DNA from: Deinococcota bacterium
GTDB lineage: Bacteria; Deinococcota; Deinococci; Deinococcales; Trueperaceae
Length of the DNA stretch: 34,601 bases
Reading direction: 5' to 3'
Assembly: GCA_963170125.1 (NCBI GenBank)
Contig: CAUJFI010000098.1
Span: forward strand, 1 to 34,601
A model generated the notes under the pieces. It searched no databases. It was not told the DNA's origin and worked only from the letters and a program-made list of their open reading frames with translations. The stretch's first letter is position 1. The number at the start of each line of letters is the position of its first letter. The position numbers were made by a program, and so were the translations under genes. This document shows positions 8,123 to 16,656 of this stretch, in pieces.

Positions 8123-8951
8123 ACTTCCCGAACCGCCGCTCGCGGGCCTGGAACGACCGGACGGCGCGCAGGAAGTCGACCTTGCGGAACTCCGGCCAGT
8201 TGGCGTCGCAGAAGTAGAACTCGCTGTACGCCGTCTGCCAGAGGAGGAAGCCCGAGAGGCGCACCTCGCCCGAGGTGCGGATCACGAAGTCCGGGTCCGG
8301 CAGGCCGGCGGTGTAGAGGTGGCGGGTGATCTGCTCGGCGCTCAAGCCGGCGGCCAGCTCGCTCAACGTCGCGCCCTCGGCCGCCCGCTCCTCGGCGAGG
8401 CGCTTCACGGCGTCGACGATCTCCTCCCGGCCCCCGTAGCCGAGGGCCACGTTGAGGTGCATGCCGTCGTAGTCGCGCGTGGCGTCCTCCATGGCGGCGA
8501 GGGCGGCCTTGGCCTCGGCGGGGAAGTCGGCGATGTCGCCGATGATGCGGACCTTCACGCGGTTCGCATGCAGACGCTCGTCGTTCAGCAGGCTCTTCGC
8601 CTGCTCCGCGAAGAGGCGGTGCAGGTGCCCGACCTCCTCGGCCGACCTCGAGCGGTTCTCGGTGCTGAAGCCCCAGAGGGTCACGTGCGGGATGCCGAGC
8701 TCGAGGCACCAGTCGAGCACCTCTCTGGCCTTGGTGGCGCCGTAGTCGTGCCCGGCCTTGACGTCGAGGCCCGCGGCCTTCGCGAAGCGGCGGTTGCCGT
8801 CCATGATGATGCCGATGTGGCGTGGCAAGTGTCCGGCCGCCTTGACGGCGCGCGTCAGGCGCCGCTCGTACAGCCAGTAGAGCGGCTTCGAGGCGGCCGA
8901 GACGATGCCGAACGCACGCAACGCACCGTTGGCTACTGGCTTGGCAGGCAC
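8121..8951 (-). CDS. uppS: Isoprenyl (undecaprenyl) diphosphate synthase
   Basis: A 276-residue cis-prenyltransferase that extends farnesyl diphosphate with isopentenyl diphosphate, giving the C50-C55 carrier used for peptidoglycan and surface polysaccharide. The signature IGIIMDGNRR includes catalytic Asp51. WGFSTENRSRS, LNVALGYGGREEI and the C-terminal DFVIRTSGEVRLSGFLLWQTAYSEFYF follow in the usual order. About 40 residues precede the first conserved strand, longer than in E. coli UppS. The GTG start at 8951 has no Shine-Dalgarno but a TAAAGT hexamer 5 nt upstream. Its position beside the polysaccharide locus is apt, though it is also a housekeeping gene. Confidence 0.95.
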   Translation of the reverse strand: MPAKPVANGALRAFGIVSAASKPLYWLYERRLTRAVKAAGHLPRHIGIIMDGNRRFAKAAGLDVKAGHDYGATKAREVLDWCLELGIPHVTLWGFSTENRSRSAEEVGHLHRLFAEQAKSLLNDERLHANRVKVRIIGDIADFPAEAKAALAAMEDATRDYDGMHLNVALGYGGREEIVDAVKRLAEERAAEGATLSELAAGLSAEQITRHLYTAGLPDPDFVIRTSGEVRLSGFLLWQTAYSEFYFCDANWPEFRKVDFLRAVRSFQARERRFGK

Positions 8952-8956
8952 GGCGT

Positions 8957-8962
8957 ACTTTA
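8957..8962 (-). promoter_or_regulatory. Candidate -10 box, leaderless uppS mRNA
   Basis: TAAAGT on the minus strand, with 5 nt between it and GTG 8951. No ribosome binding site is present. Confidence 0.5.
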
Positions 8963-9005
8963 CCGCGGGCGCGGCTCGCCTCGAGCCGGCATGGGCGCAG
9001 GGCCA

Positions 9006-9023
9006 TGAGCCGCGGTGGGCTCA
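9006..9023 (-). terminator. Candidate hairpin after the ligase-PGT fusion gene
   Basis: TGAGCC (9006-9011) and GGCTCA (9018-9023) form a 6-bp stem with a 6-nt loop, 10 nt past the stop codon of the fusion gene and before the uppS promoter. No T-tract. Confidence 0.35.
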
Positions 9024-9033
9024 GGCTCTCGTG

Positions 9034-12000
9034 TCACTTCCCCGCTCTGTCGAGCATGGCCGCCGGGGTGCGCAGGAGGATGTCGACGTCCCACCACACC
9101 GACCAGTTGCGCACGTAGTGCGCCTCCATGGCCTGGCGCTCGGCGAAGCTTACGTCGTTGCGCGCCTCCGTCTGCCAGTAGCCCGTCATGCCGGGGCGGG
9201 CCAGGAAGATGATGTCCTGCTCGCCGCCCATCTCCTTGCGCTCGCGCTCCATGTACGGGCGAGGGCCTACGAGGCTCATCTGGCCGCGCATGACGTTGAG
9301 GAGCTGGGGCAGCTCGTCGAGGGACACGCGCCGCAGCACGCGCCCGACGCGCGTGACGCGGGGGTCGTTCTCGAGCTTGTGGAAGTGCTCGTACTCCTCG
9401 CGCAGCTCCGGGTGCTCGCTCAGGAGCGTCTGGAGCCGCTCGTCGGCATCTACGTGCATGGTGCGGAACTTGACGCAGGCGAACGTCTTGCCGTAACGGC
9501 CGATGCGCGGCGAAAGGTAGAGGGCCGGGCCGCGTGAATCCAGGCGGATGAGGAGGGCGACGACGAGCAGAGGCAGGCCAAGCACGAGCAGGAGGAGGCT
9601 GGCGCCAAGGAAGTCGGTTATGCGCTTCACGGCGCGGTTAGTGCCCGACGCGAGTTGGTTGCGGACCTCGAGCCCCAGGGTGGCGCCCAGGGGCGTGGCT
9701 ACCACGGAGTTGGTGGGCAGCCCACGTAGATCGGGCAGGAACTGTACGTACTTGAGGCGGTTGCCGGGTTGGAGGAGGACTCGGTCGAAGGCCGCGGAGC
9801 TGGCTGCGGTTGGGCCGATGATCGCGTGACGGACTTCGTTCGTGTCGATATACTTCCATGCCTCCTCGAGGGTCCCGGAGACGGCTACGGTGGCATCGGG
9901 CCAGCTTCCACGCTCGCCGAACACGGCTATGGGATGTAGGCCGATGTCCGGGTGCGCCAGCAGATGACGCGTCACTTGCCCCGTGGCCGGCTCCGTGCCG
10001 ATGACCACGACCGGCCTTCCCCAGAGCCTCAGCCGCTGGAGGGCCTTCTGCGCCGCGAAACGGATCACGGGCGCCAGCGCCGTGGCGGCCGGCACGGCGA
10101 CGAAGAACACGGGCGCCGTGAGGCCGAACACGTCCGGCAGGAGCAGGGCGATGAAGCCGACGGCTACGGCGGCCGCGAACGCCGCCCGCACCGAGCGGCT
10201 CAACTGCCGGTAGGAGGGGAGCCCGTAACCGGGGTAGAGCCCGGCCGCGGCGGCGACCGCGGGCCACGCGAGCGTGGCGTAGACGAGCGGTAGGCGCCAG
10301 CCGACCGCGAGGGACATGCCGGGGTCGAAGTGCCCGGCGACGTACATGCCGAGCGAGAGGGCGCCCGCCCCCGCGACCGCGTCCGCCAGCGCCAGTCCGA
10401 GCCGCACGGCCGTGGCGCTGCCGACCCCCGTCTCCGCCTCGGCCACCTCGCGCCGGCCGACGGCGCGCCAGCCGAGCACGGCGGCCAGTGGGTAGATGAC
10501 GGCGCCGGAGAGGAGGGTGGCGTCGAAGAGGTTGAGGATGAGGACGCCCAAGAGGACGGCCGCCGCGGGCTGGTCGCGCTGTTGCACGGCGCGCAGCGCG
10601 AGGAGGGCGAAGAGGCCGACGAGGCCGAGCAGGCCGATGAGCCCGCGGTCGACCCAGACTGCGAGGAACGAGTTGTGGGCGTGGGCGGCGACCGGCCGGA
10701 GCAGTGTCTCGTCAGGATGCAGGGTCGTGACGGCCAGCGGGAACCCCCCGGGCCCCCAGCCGAGGAGCGGCTTGGCGCTCACCGCCTCCAGCGCGTCGCG
10801 CCAGATGGGCAGGCGCGAGGTGCGCAGGTCCGTGACCCCCCGCGCGGCCGGCCCGGGTCGGTACGGCAGCAACGCGTACGAGCTCACCAGCTGCAGCTCG
10901 GCGAACGAGGTCGTGATGCCCGTGCCGCTCGAACGGTCCGGCACGACGCCGACGTACCAGGTGAGCGGCCGTTCGCCTTCGAAACGGAAGGTGACGGCGG
11001 TGCGGACCCAGCCTCCGTCCAGTTCCAGGGCGCTTGAGGAGATCACGGTGATGGGGCCCGTCGCCGTGGTGCGGTGTACCTCGTTCTCCAGGACGGTGCC
11101 GAGGTTGGCCGCCGTCTGTCCGACCGCTTCCCGGCCCCACCCGTCGAACCCGGGGCGAGCCCCTTCCTGCGCATGGATGGCGGCGCTGAGCGTGTAGGTC
11201 TCTCCGGGCAGCAACGTCACCACCTGCTGCAGGCGGGACCACGACTCGGTGGAGGCCTTGCGGACGTCGAACGCCGTCCTCGGCGTCCCCGCGACGGTGA
11301 CGGAACGCGTCGTGAACGTGACGCCAAGGGTCACCCACCAGTCGCCCTTGGCCAGCTCCGTGCCTCGGAACGCGTTGACGGCGTCCTTCTGCGGAGCGAA
11401 GTCCGTGAGCAGGCCGGTGGTGCCCAGCCCCAGCTTGGCGGGCACTCCGAAGGCGAAGAGCAGCATGACCGCGATGAGCAGCCGTTCGGCGGCACGGGTC
11501 ATGGTCGTGCCGCGCCTGACGACGAGCTGGAGGCCGAGCGCGATCACCAGCCAAGCCCAGACGGCCTCGCCGGCCCCTGACACGATCACCCCCACGGCGC
11601 CGATAGCGAGCGAGATGACCCGCAGTGGCGGGGACGGGACCACGATGGCGAGGAGCGCCGAGAGCACGAGGATGGCGTGTCCGAAGATGGCCGGGTGGAC
11701 GTTCCAGGCGATGGCGTCGAGGAAGGTCTGAGCCAAGTCGAAGCGGAACGCGCTGATCTGCCTCAGCCCGAACACCAGCGTGATGACGAGGCCGACGACG
11801 AGGCCGGCGCCTATGTCCTCCGACACCGTGACGCTGCGCGCGTTGCGCCTGAACTCCGTCGCGGACCGGAAGATGAGCCAGACCGCCAGCACTTGCGTGC
11901 TGGCGAGGGCGCCTTCCAAGGGATGACCCGTGAGCAGGTACGGTGCCCCTAGCAGGAGTCCGGCCAGCCACCACCAGGTGTCCGCCCGCTGCACCTGCAA

Positions 12001-12123
12001 ACGGCCCGCGAAGATCGCGGCGATGGCGATGAACGGACCTACGGCCGGCACCGCCGCGAAGCTGACGCCGGCCAGGAACGCCGCGCCTCGCTGCATACGG
12101 CTGGTGCTATGCAAGGCGGCCAT
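9034..12123 (-). CDS. O-antigen ligase/polymerase-like and WbaP-type phosphoglycosyl transferase fusion
   Basis: One uninterrupted 1029-codon frame encodes two usually separate enzymes. Residues 1 to about 565 form a multi-TM Wzy_C/WaaL-like half, with SRLPIWRDALEAVSAKPLLGWGPGG and HAHN at 481-484 in the late periplasmic loop. Between two TM blocks, residues about 255-415 form a soluble, beta-rich insert (QQVVTLLPGETYTLSA, GGWVRTAVTF, FAELQLV) resembling a CBM4_9-type carbohydrate-binding sandwich. Residues from about 575 form a polyprenyl-phosphate hexose-1-phosphate transferase: four TM helices, a Rossmann-like segment (VVVIGTEPATGQVTRHLLAHP) and the catalytic domain from about 829 with KFRTMH, the Asp936-Glu937 dyad in SLDELPQLLNVMRG, SLVGPRP and RPGMTGYWQ. 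It should load the first sugar phosphate on undecaprenyl phosphate. The role of the ligase half is inferred. Confidence 0.9.
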   Translation of the reverse strand: MAALHSTSRMQRGAAFLAGVSFAAVPAVGPFIAIAAIFAGRLQVQRADTWWWLAGLLLGAPYLLTGHPLEGALASTQVLAVWLIFRSATEFRRNARSVTVSEDIGAGLVVGLVITLVFGLRQISAFRFDLAQTFLDAIAWNVHPAIFGHAILVLSALLAIVVPSPPLRVISLAIGAVGVIVSGAGEAVWAWLVIALGLQLVVRRGTTMTRAAERLLIAVMLLFAFGVPAKLGLGTTGLLTDFAPQKDAVNAFRGTELAKGDWWVTLGVTFTTRSVTVAGTPRTAFDVRKASTESWSRLQQVVTLLPGETYTLSAAIHAQEGARPGFDGWGREAVGQTAANLGTVLENEVHRTTATGPITVISSSALELDGGWVRTAVTFRFEGERPLTWYVGVVPDRSSGTGITTSFAELQLVSSYALLPYRPGPAARGVTDLRTSRLPIWRDALEAVSAKPLLGWGPGGFPLAVTTLHPDETLLRPVAAHAHNSFLAVWVDRGLIGLLGLVGLFALLALRAVQQRDQPAAAVLLGVLILNLFDATLLSGAVIYPLAAVLGWRAVGRREVAEAETGVGSATAVRLGLALADAVAGAGALSLGMYVAGHFDPGMSLAVGWRLPLVYATLAWPAVAAAAGLYPGYGLPSYRQLSRSVRAAFAAAVAVGFIALLLPDVFGLTAPVFFVAVPAATALAPVIRFAAQKALQRLRLWGRPVVVIGTEPATGQVTRHLLAHPDIGLHPIAVFGERGSWPDATVAVSGTLEEAWKYIDTNEVRHAIIGPTAASSAAFDRVLLQPGNRLKYVQFLPDLRGLPTNSVVATPLGATLGLEVRNQLASGTNRAVKRITDFLGASLLLLVLGLPLLVVALLIRLDSRGPALYLSPRIGRYGKTFACVKFRTMHVDADERLQTLLSEHPELREEYEHFHKLENDPRVTRVGRVLRRVSLDELPQLLNVMRGQMSLVGPRPYMERERKEMGGEQDIIFLARPGMTGYWQTEARNDVSFAERQAMEAHYVRNWSVWWDVDILLRTPAAMLDRAGK

Positions 12124-12130
12124 CCGCCCG

Positions 12131-12136
12131 AGTCTA
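12131..12136 (-). promoter_or_regulatory. Candidate -10 box for the fusion gene
   Basis: TAGACT on the minus strand, with 7 nt to ATG 12123 and no Shine-Dalgarno sequence. It faces the operon promoter across a 77-bp divergent space, which could allow joint control. Confidence 0.5.
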
Positions 12137-12184
12137 CCGCGGTGCCCAGCAGTGGCCGCTCCCCTACGCGGTCGGGGTAATTAG

Positions 12185-12190
12185 TAGGAT
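12185..12190 (+). promoter_or_regulatory. Candidate -10 box for the ten-gene polysaccharide operon
   Basis: TAGGAT lies 10 nt before ATG 12201 inside an AT-richer patch; no Shine-Dalgarno sequence is present. The mRNA would have a leader of only a few nucleotides. Confidence 0.42.
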
Positions 12191-12200
12191 AGCTAACCGT

Positions 12201-13307
12201 ATGCATGGCACCGAGGAGTCGAGGGTCGTGTTGGTGCTGCGCGACCTCGGCGTCGGCGGGGCGGAGCGGGTGGTCGTACGCTTGGCCAACTACCTCGCCG
12301 GGAGCGGGGTCGACACCCATCTCGTCACGCTCGTCGGCGCCGGCCCCCTGGCAGCCGAGCTCAACGGCGACGTGCGCCTGCACGACCTAGCGGCGGGCAA
12401 GGTCAGGAACGCCGTGGTCCCGCTCTACCGCCTGCTGGCCCGACTGCGGCCTGTCAGCCTGATGTCGACGTTGCCGCAGGTCAACGCGGTGGCAGTGTGC
12501 GTTGCGCGCCTGCTGCCTGAGCGTCCGAAGGTCGTCGTGCGCGAGGCCAACGACCCGCGTCACGAGGCGCCTTACTCCCGGCGTCTTGGCGCCGCGATGA
12601 GGCGCCTGCTCGCGGCCGCCTACCGCCGCGCCGACCTGGTCGTCGCGGTCTCGCAGGGGGTCAAGGAGGGTGTCGAGGAGGCCTACGGCGTCGACCCCGC
12701 CAAGGTCGTCGCCCTGCCCAACGCCAGTCTCGACGACGGCGTGCTCGCGAGGGCGGGGGCCGAACTGCGGGACGACTGGTACGACCGCCTCGCCAAGCGG
12801 GTAGTCTGCGTCGCCAGACTGTCGGCTCAGAAGGACCATGCCACCCTCTTGAGGGCTTTCGGGCAGTTGGACGCCGGGCCTGGAACGGGCCTGCTGCTGA
12901 TCGGCTCCGGCCCGCTCGAGACCGAGGTGCGCGCGCTCGTAGACTCGCTCGGCCTTGGGGGGCGCGTGAAGATCGTGACGCAAGAGACGAACCCGTTCAG
13001 GTGGTTGCGGACCGCCGACCTGCTGGTCCTGTCGTCGCGGTGGGAAGGCTCCCCCAACGTGCTGGTCGAGGCGTTGGCTCTCGGGGTGCCGGTGGTCGCG
13101 ACGGACTGCCCTTCTGGCCCTCGCGAGATCCTGGCGGACGGCGAGTTCGGCGAGCTGGTACCCGTTGGCGATGCGGCCGCGCTCGCGGCGGCGATGCGGC
13201 TGGCGCTCTCCCGGCCTACCGACGCCGAGCGACTGGTCGAGCGCGGCCGCGACTTCCATATCGAGAGCGTGGGACCGCGATGGCTAGCGGCGCTGCTCCC
13301 GCGATGA
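12201..13307 (+). CDS. Glycosyltransferase family 4 (GT-B fold)
   Basis: A 368-residue GT-B glycosyltransferase. It has an N-terminal acceptor domain opening VVLVLRDLGVGGAERVVVRLANYL, with the glycine-rich loop of the family. In the C-terminal donor domain are VVCVARLSAQKDHATLLRAF, LLLIGSGPLE and the EX7E motif at Glu282-Glu290 (EGSPNVLVE) that binds the nucleotide sugar. It would add one sugar to the lipid-linked repeat at the cytoplasmic membrane face. Donor and linkage cannot be read from sequence. It is first in the operon, and its stop overlaps the next start in an ATGA. Confidence 0.92.
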   Translation: MHGTEESRVVLVLRDLGVGGAERVVVRLANYLAGSGVDTHLVTLVGAGPLAAELNGDVRLHDLAAGKVRNAVVPLYRLLARLRPVSLMSTLPQVNAVAVCVARLLPERPKVVVREANDPRHEAPYSRRLGAAMRRLLAAAYRRADLVVAVSQGVKEGVEEAYGVDPAKVVALPNASLDDGVLARAGAELRDDWYDRLAKRVVCVARLSAQKDHATLLRAFGQLDAGPGTGLLLIGSGPLETEVRALVDSLGLGGRVKIVTQETNPFRWLRTADLLVLSSRWEGSPNVLVEALALGVPVVATDCPSGPREILADGEFGELVPVGDAAALAAAMRLALSRPTDAERLVERGRDFHIESVGPRWLAALLPR

Positions 13308-14617
13308 GGCTGCGTTTCCGCCCGCGAGCGGTCTTCGACCAGGCCGCGGTGTTCCTGTACGTCCTCCTCTTGTCCGGCGCCGTTCTACCACCCCTGCTCG
13401 CGTCAGGCGGTGCCGGGACCGTCGACCTCGACGACGGCCTGCCCGGCCTGCAAGCCGCCATGGCCGCCCTCCTGGTGGTGGTCGGGCTCCTGTTCTGCTC
13501 GCGCTTCTGGCGCAGGCCCGTCGTGCCGCTCCTGAAGGCGGCCTGGTTGCCGCTCAGCCTCGCTGCCCTCGCCGCCGCATCGAGCCTGTGGTCCGTCAAC
13601 CAGGGGCTGAGCACGAGGCGCTCGCTGGCGCTGGCGGGCGCCGTCCTCGTGGCCGCCTACCTCGTGGGGGCGTTGGGCTACAAGCGGAGCATCACGCTCG
13701 TCACGGTCCTGTTGGCCCTCGTCGCCCTCCTGTCTGTGCTCGTGGCCGTGGCGGTGCCCGACCTCGGCGTCCATCAGGTCGGCGCGCACGTCGGCCGCTG
13801 GAAGGGCGTCTACCTCCATAAGAACCTCCTCGGTCGGGAGATGGCCTTGGCCGGCGGGCTGTTCGCCGTGGCCGCCATCCACGCACGCCGCCTGTCCGGG
13901 CGGGTGCTCTGGGCGCTCATGACCGTGCTCGCCGTCGCGCTGATCGCGCAGGCCCAGTCGGCGACCGGGCTGGTGGCGGTCGCGGGCGCCGTCGGGACGG
14001 CTGTCGTCGTTCGCCTCGTCCGCGGCCGGCCCGAACTGGCCGCCGCCTTCGTGGCGCTCGTGCTCGTCGGCGTGACGGTGGCCGGCGCGCTCGTCAGCGT
14101 CGCGCCCGACCGCCTGTTCGCCGTGGTGGGCCGCGACGCGTCGGTGACGGGGCGGACCACCCTGTGGTCCTTGGTGCTCGGCGAGATCGCCGAGCGGTCC
14201 GTGCTCGGCCACGGCTACCGGGCGTTCTGGGGTAGCGACGGCGGCGAGGCGGTCAGCCAGACCCTCGCGTGGCGCGTGAGCCATGCTCACAACAGTTGGC
14301 TCGATGTCGGCCTCGACCTCGGGGTCGTCGGCCTCCTGATCGTCGCCACGCTCGTCTTCCTGCCCCTGAAGCGCTGGCTGGCGGCCGGGCCGTCGGCTTC
14401 CCGCTACCACGAGACGGGCGTGGTCGTGACCGTCGCCGCGCTGCTCGTCTCCATGTCCGACTCCGTTCTGTTGGGGCCCAACAACCTGTTCCTGCTCCTC
14501 CTCTTCCTGCAGTGCATGGCCGGCGCTCGCGCCTACCTGCCGGCCGCGGCGCCGCTGCTCCGCCCCACGGTCTCGGTCCGGGACGTCTCGAGCCAAGGGC
14601 GCATGGCGGACCCGTGA
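13304..14617 (+). CDS. O-antigen polymerase/ligase family membrane protein (ExoQ/Wzy-like)
   Basis: A 437-residue multi-spanning membrane protein with about 11 hydrophobic segments. The ExoQ-like HKNLLGREMALA segment precedes a TM block. The late periplasmic loop carries GRTTLWSLVLGEIAERSVLGHGY and HAHN at residues 327-330, the catalytic-loop pattern of the Wzy_C family. It probably polymerises or transfers lipid-linked repeats on the outer face of the membrane. I chose ATG 13304 because it makes an ATGA overlap with the preceding stop; ATG 13280 would add 8 residues. It is one of three proteins of this superfamily in the window. Confidence 0.86.
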   Translation: MRLRFRPRAVFDQAAVFLYVLLLSGAVLPPLLASGGAGTVDLDDGLPGLQAAMAALLVVVGLLFCSRFWRRPVVPLLKAAWLPLSLAALAAASSLWSVNQGLSTRRSLALAGAVLVAAYLVGALGYKRSITLVTVLLALVALLSVLVAVAVPDLGVHQVGAHVGRWKGVYLHKNLLGREMALAGGLFAVAAIHARRLSGRVLWALMTVLAVALIAQAQSATGLVAVAGAVGTAVVVRLVRGRPELAAAFVALVLVGVTVAGALVSVAPDRLFAVVGRDASVTGRTTLWSLVLGEIAERSVLGHGYRAFWGSDGGEAVSQTLAWRVSHAHNSWLDVGLDLGVVGLLIVATLVFLPLKRWLAAGPSASRYHETGVVVTVAALLVSMSDSVLLGPNNLFLLLLFLQCMAGARAYLPAAAPLLRPTVSVRDVSSQGRMADP

Positions 14618-15732
14618 GCGGCGCTCCCGCTTGGCGTTCGAAGGCGCGCGTCTGGCTGCTGCAGAGGAGCGACGTCGTAGGCGGGACCAAGACGATAATC
14701 GACGGGCTCGAACGGCGGCTGGTCGCGCTCGGCGTGGACGCTTCCGCCGTCTACTTGCGCGACCTGCGGGAGCACGAGGAAGCGCGCGGGGCCCGGTGGG
14801 CCCGGCCGGTCGTCGCCACGCGCGACCTGGGTCGGTTGCTGCGGCGCCTGCGGCTCGAGCGCCCGGCCGTGATAGTCACGTTCACGCCCTTCCTCGGGGC
14901 GGTCGCGGCGCTCGCCGCCAGGTATCCGACCCGTTCGAGGGTCGTCTCCACCCTCCATGCGGCCAGCGACCGCGTCGGCCGCGGCGCGCTCCGGCTCGAC
15001 GCGACGGTGGCCCGGCTGGGCTGGTACGCCAGGATCGTCGCCTGCGCGCCGTCCGTGGCGGCCAGCTACGCGAGGAACGGTCCGGCCTACATGCGGCACG
15101 TGACGGTCATCGCCAACGGCGTCGAGCCCAGCTACGCGCCGCGGCTGAGCGGGTCGGATGGGTCGCGAGCCGGCCTCGGCTTGCCGGCCGGGGGCAAGGT
15201 GGCGGTAGCTGTCGGCCGGCTGACGGCCGGGAAGAACTACGGCGTGTTGCTCGAGGCCCTCGCGTTGGCGCCGGACTGGCGGCTGGTGGTGCTTGGCGGG
15301 GGCGAGGCCCGTGCGGAGCTCGAGGCTCGCGCCCATGCGCTCGGCGTCGTCGAGCGGGTCCGGTTCCTGGGCCGCGTGCCCCGCGAGCAGGTGGGCGGCT
15401 GGCTCTCGGCTTGCGACGCCTTCGTCCAACCGTCGCTACATGAAGGCCTGAGCCTGGCTCTGCTCGAGGCCATGGCGCACGGGGCCCCCGTCCTCGTCAG
15501 CGACATCCCCGCGAACCGCGACCCGGTGGCCGCGCCCGGGGGCGATGTCGGATGGCTCTTGCCCGGTGGCGACCCGCGCGCCTGGGCGGCGGCGCTGACC
15601 GCCGTCGCCGCCGATCCGGCAGCGGCCGAGGCCGTGGGGGAGCTGGCTCGCGACCGCCAGCGGTCGGAGTTCGATCAGGAGGCCATGTACGGGCGGTACG
15701 TCGCCGTGGTGCTCGAGGAGCTGGCTTCGTAA
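14614..15732 (+). CDS. Glycosyltransferase family 4 (GT-B fold)
   Basis: A 372-residue glycosyltransferase. Its N-terminal half opens ARVWLLQRSDVVGGTKTIIDGL, with a GG(T/A) acceptor loop. The donor half shows VAVAVGRLTAGKNYGVLLEAL, RLVVLGGGEARAELEA, RVRFLGRVPREQV and an EX7E motif at Glu277-Glu285 (EGLSLALLE). It should act on the growing lipid-linked glycan. The start is GTG 14614 in a GTGA overlap with the preceding polymerase gene; the open frame extends upstream to 14269 but that part is the shadow of that gene. The following gene overlaps its stop codon (TAATG). Confidence 0.91.
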   Translation: MSGAPAWRSKARVWLLQRSDVVGGTKTIIDGLERRLVALGVDASAVYLRDLREHEEARGARWARPVVATRDLGRLLRRLRLERPAVIVTFTPFLGAVAALAARYPTRSRVVSTLHAASDRVGRGALRLDATVARLGWYARIVACAPSVAASYARNGPAYMRHVTVIANGVEPSYAPRLSGSDGSRAGLGLPAGGKVAVAVGRLTAGKNYGVLLEALALAPDWRLVVLGGGEARAELEARAHALGVVERVRFLGRVPREQVGGWLSACDAFVQPSLHEGLSLALLEAMAHGAPVLVSDIPANRDPVAAPGGDVGWLLPGGDPRAWAAALTAVAADPAAAEAVGELARDRQRSEFDQEAMYGRYVAVVLEELAS

Positions 15733-16157
15733 TGAGACGTTATGTGTTGGCGTCGGCGGCGTTCGCGCTCCTCGTCGGGGCGCTAGCCGTGGTGGCCAGG
15801 CTCGTGCCGTGGGTGGCGGGCGCCGGCCCGACCCCCAGGTTGGTATGGGCGTTCATCCCGCCGGCCGTGCCGAACGGCGCGCCGTTCGCCGCCTGGTTCG
15901 GCATGGACGTTCCGCCCGGGGCGGCACCGGCCGGGCCGAGCGCGTCGGTGCAGCTGCGCGTCTGCGACCTGGAGGGAGCGTGCCTGCTAGGCGCGCGCAA
16001 GCCGGTGGCCGAGGGCCAGAGCACCGGCCTGGTGACGGCTACGCGGTCGTTGGCTCCGGGCGAGTACGACCTGGACTTGCTCGTCCTGCGCCCGGACAGG
16101 CTCGGCGGCGTCCGCACCGTCCAGGTCGTCTCTCAGCGGGTCAGGTATGGCGACTAG
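15732..16157 (+). CDS. Small membrane-anchored extracytoplasmic protein, unknown
   Basis: A 141-residue protein that I do not recognise. Residues about 4-28 are one hydrophobic segment (an uncleaved anchor or signal peptide). The rest is a short beta-rich domain with QLRVCDLEGACLLGA, whose two Cys residues could form a disulfide, then SLAPGEYDLDLLVL and VQVVSQRVRYGD. The ATG shares one base with the previous stop, so translation is coupled. Position between a glycosyltransferase and a ligase-like gene suggests an accessory part of polymerisation or export, but nothing in the sequence shows activity. Confidence 0.75.
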   Translation: MRRYVLASAAFALLVGALAVVARLVPWVAGAGPTPRLVWAFIPPAVPNGAPFAAWFGMDVPPGAAPAGPSASVQLRVCDLEGACLLGARKPVAEGQSTGLVTATRSLAPGEYDLDLLVLRPDRLGGVRTVQVVSQRVRYGD

Positions 16158-16656
16158 CGGCGCACCCGGCCCCTCGCGTGCACCGGGCCTGGGCGGATGG
16201 CCGGTACTCGCCGGCCTCTTCGTCTGCGTGGTCGCGGTAGGCCTAGCCACCGGCGCGGTGCCGGGAGACACCTTGACCAGTGTCGCCTCCCTGCCTGCGT
16301 CCGTCGCGACCGGCGACTGCGGCGGGCCGAGCCTGATCGCCGGCTCGGGTGACAGAGCGACACATGCTGCCGACGGCGTGCTCGAGGCCTTCACCAACGC
16401 CCTGGTCGGCTTGCCGGGCTGCGCACGCGAACGGGTCGTGCGGTTGTCTGGTAGCCCGGCGAAGGGGGTCGGTCCGGCTGTCAGCGTGACCTACGTGCGA
16501 GACGCCGGTGCTGACACGGCCTGGCAAGGCACGGTCGGCCCCGAGGGCGTGCTGGTGGTCGTCCCGCCCGCCACGGAGGCGTTGGTCTCCTTCACCAACG
16601 ACTTGGTCAGCGGGTCCGAGGACCGCAACCTACGGCTGGAGATGGTGACGCCGTGA
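16147..16656 (+). CDS. Small membrane-anchored extracytoplasmic protein, unknown
   Basis: A 169-residue protein without a recognised family. A Gly/Pro-rich start is followed by one TM segment (about residues 18-37, WPVLAGLFVCVVAVGLATGAV). The remainder is predicted outside the membrane and carries two Cys (in ATGDCGG and LPGCARE). It resembles its upstream neighbour in size and plan but not clearly in sequence. The start overlaps that neighbour by 11 bp, and its stop overlaps the GTG of the ligase-like gene. The unbroken overlaps suggest these two and the next product are made together. Confidence 0.75.
   Translation: MATSGAPGPSRAPGLGGWPVLAGLFVCVVAVGLATGAVPGDTLTSVASLPASVATGDCGGPSLIAGSGDRATHAADGVLEAFTNALVGLPGCARERVVRLSGSPAKGVGPAVSVTYVRDAGADTAWQGTVGPEGVLVVVPPATEALVSFTNDLVSGSEDRNLRLEMVTP

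Noticed and set aside
8121..9006. Alternative 300-codon minus frame over uppS
   Set aside because: It is a frame shadow of uppS with no family features; uppS has complete catalytic motifs.
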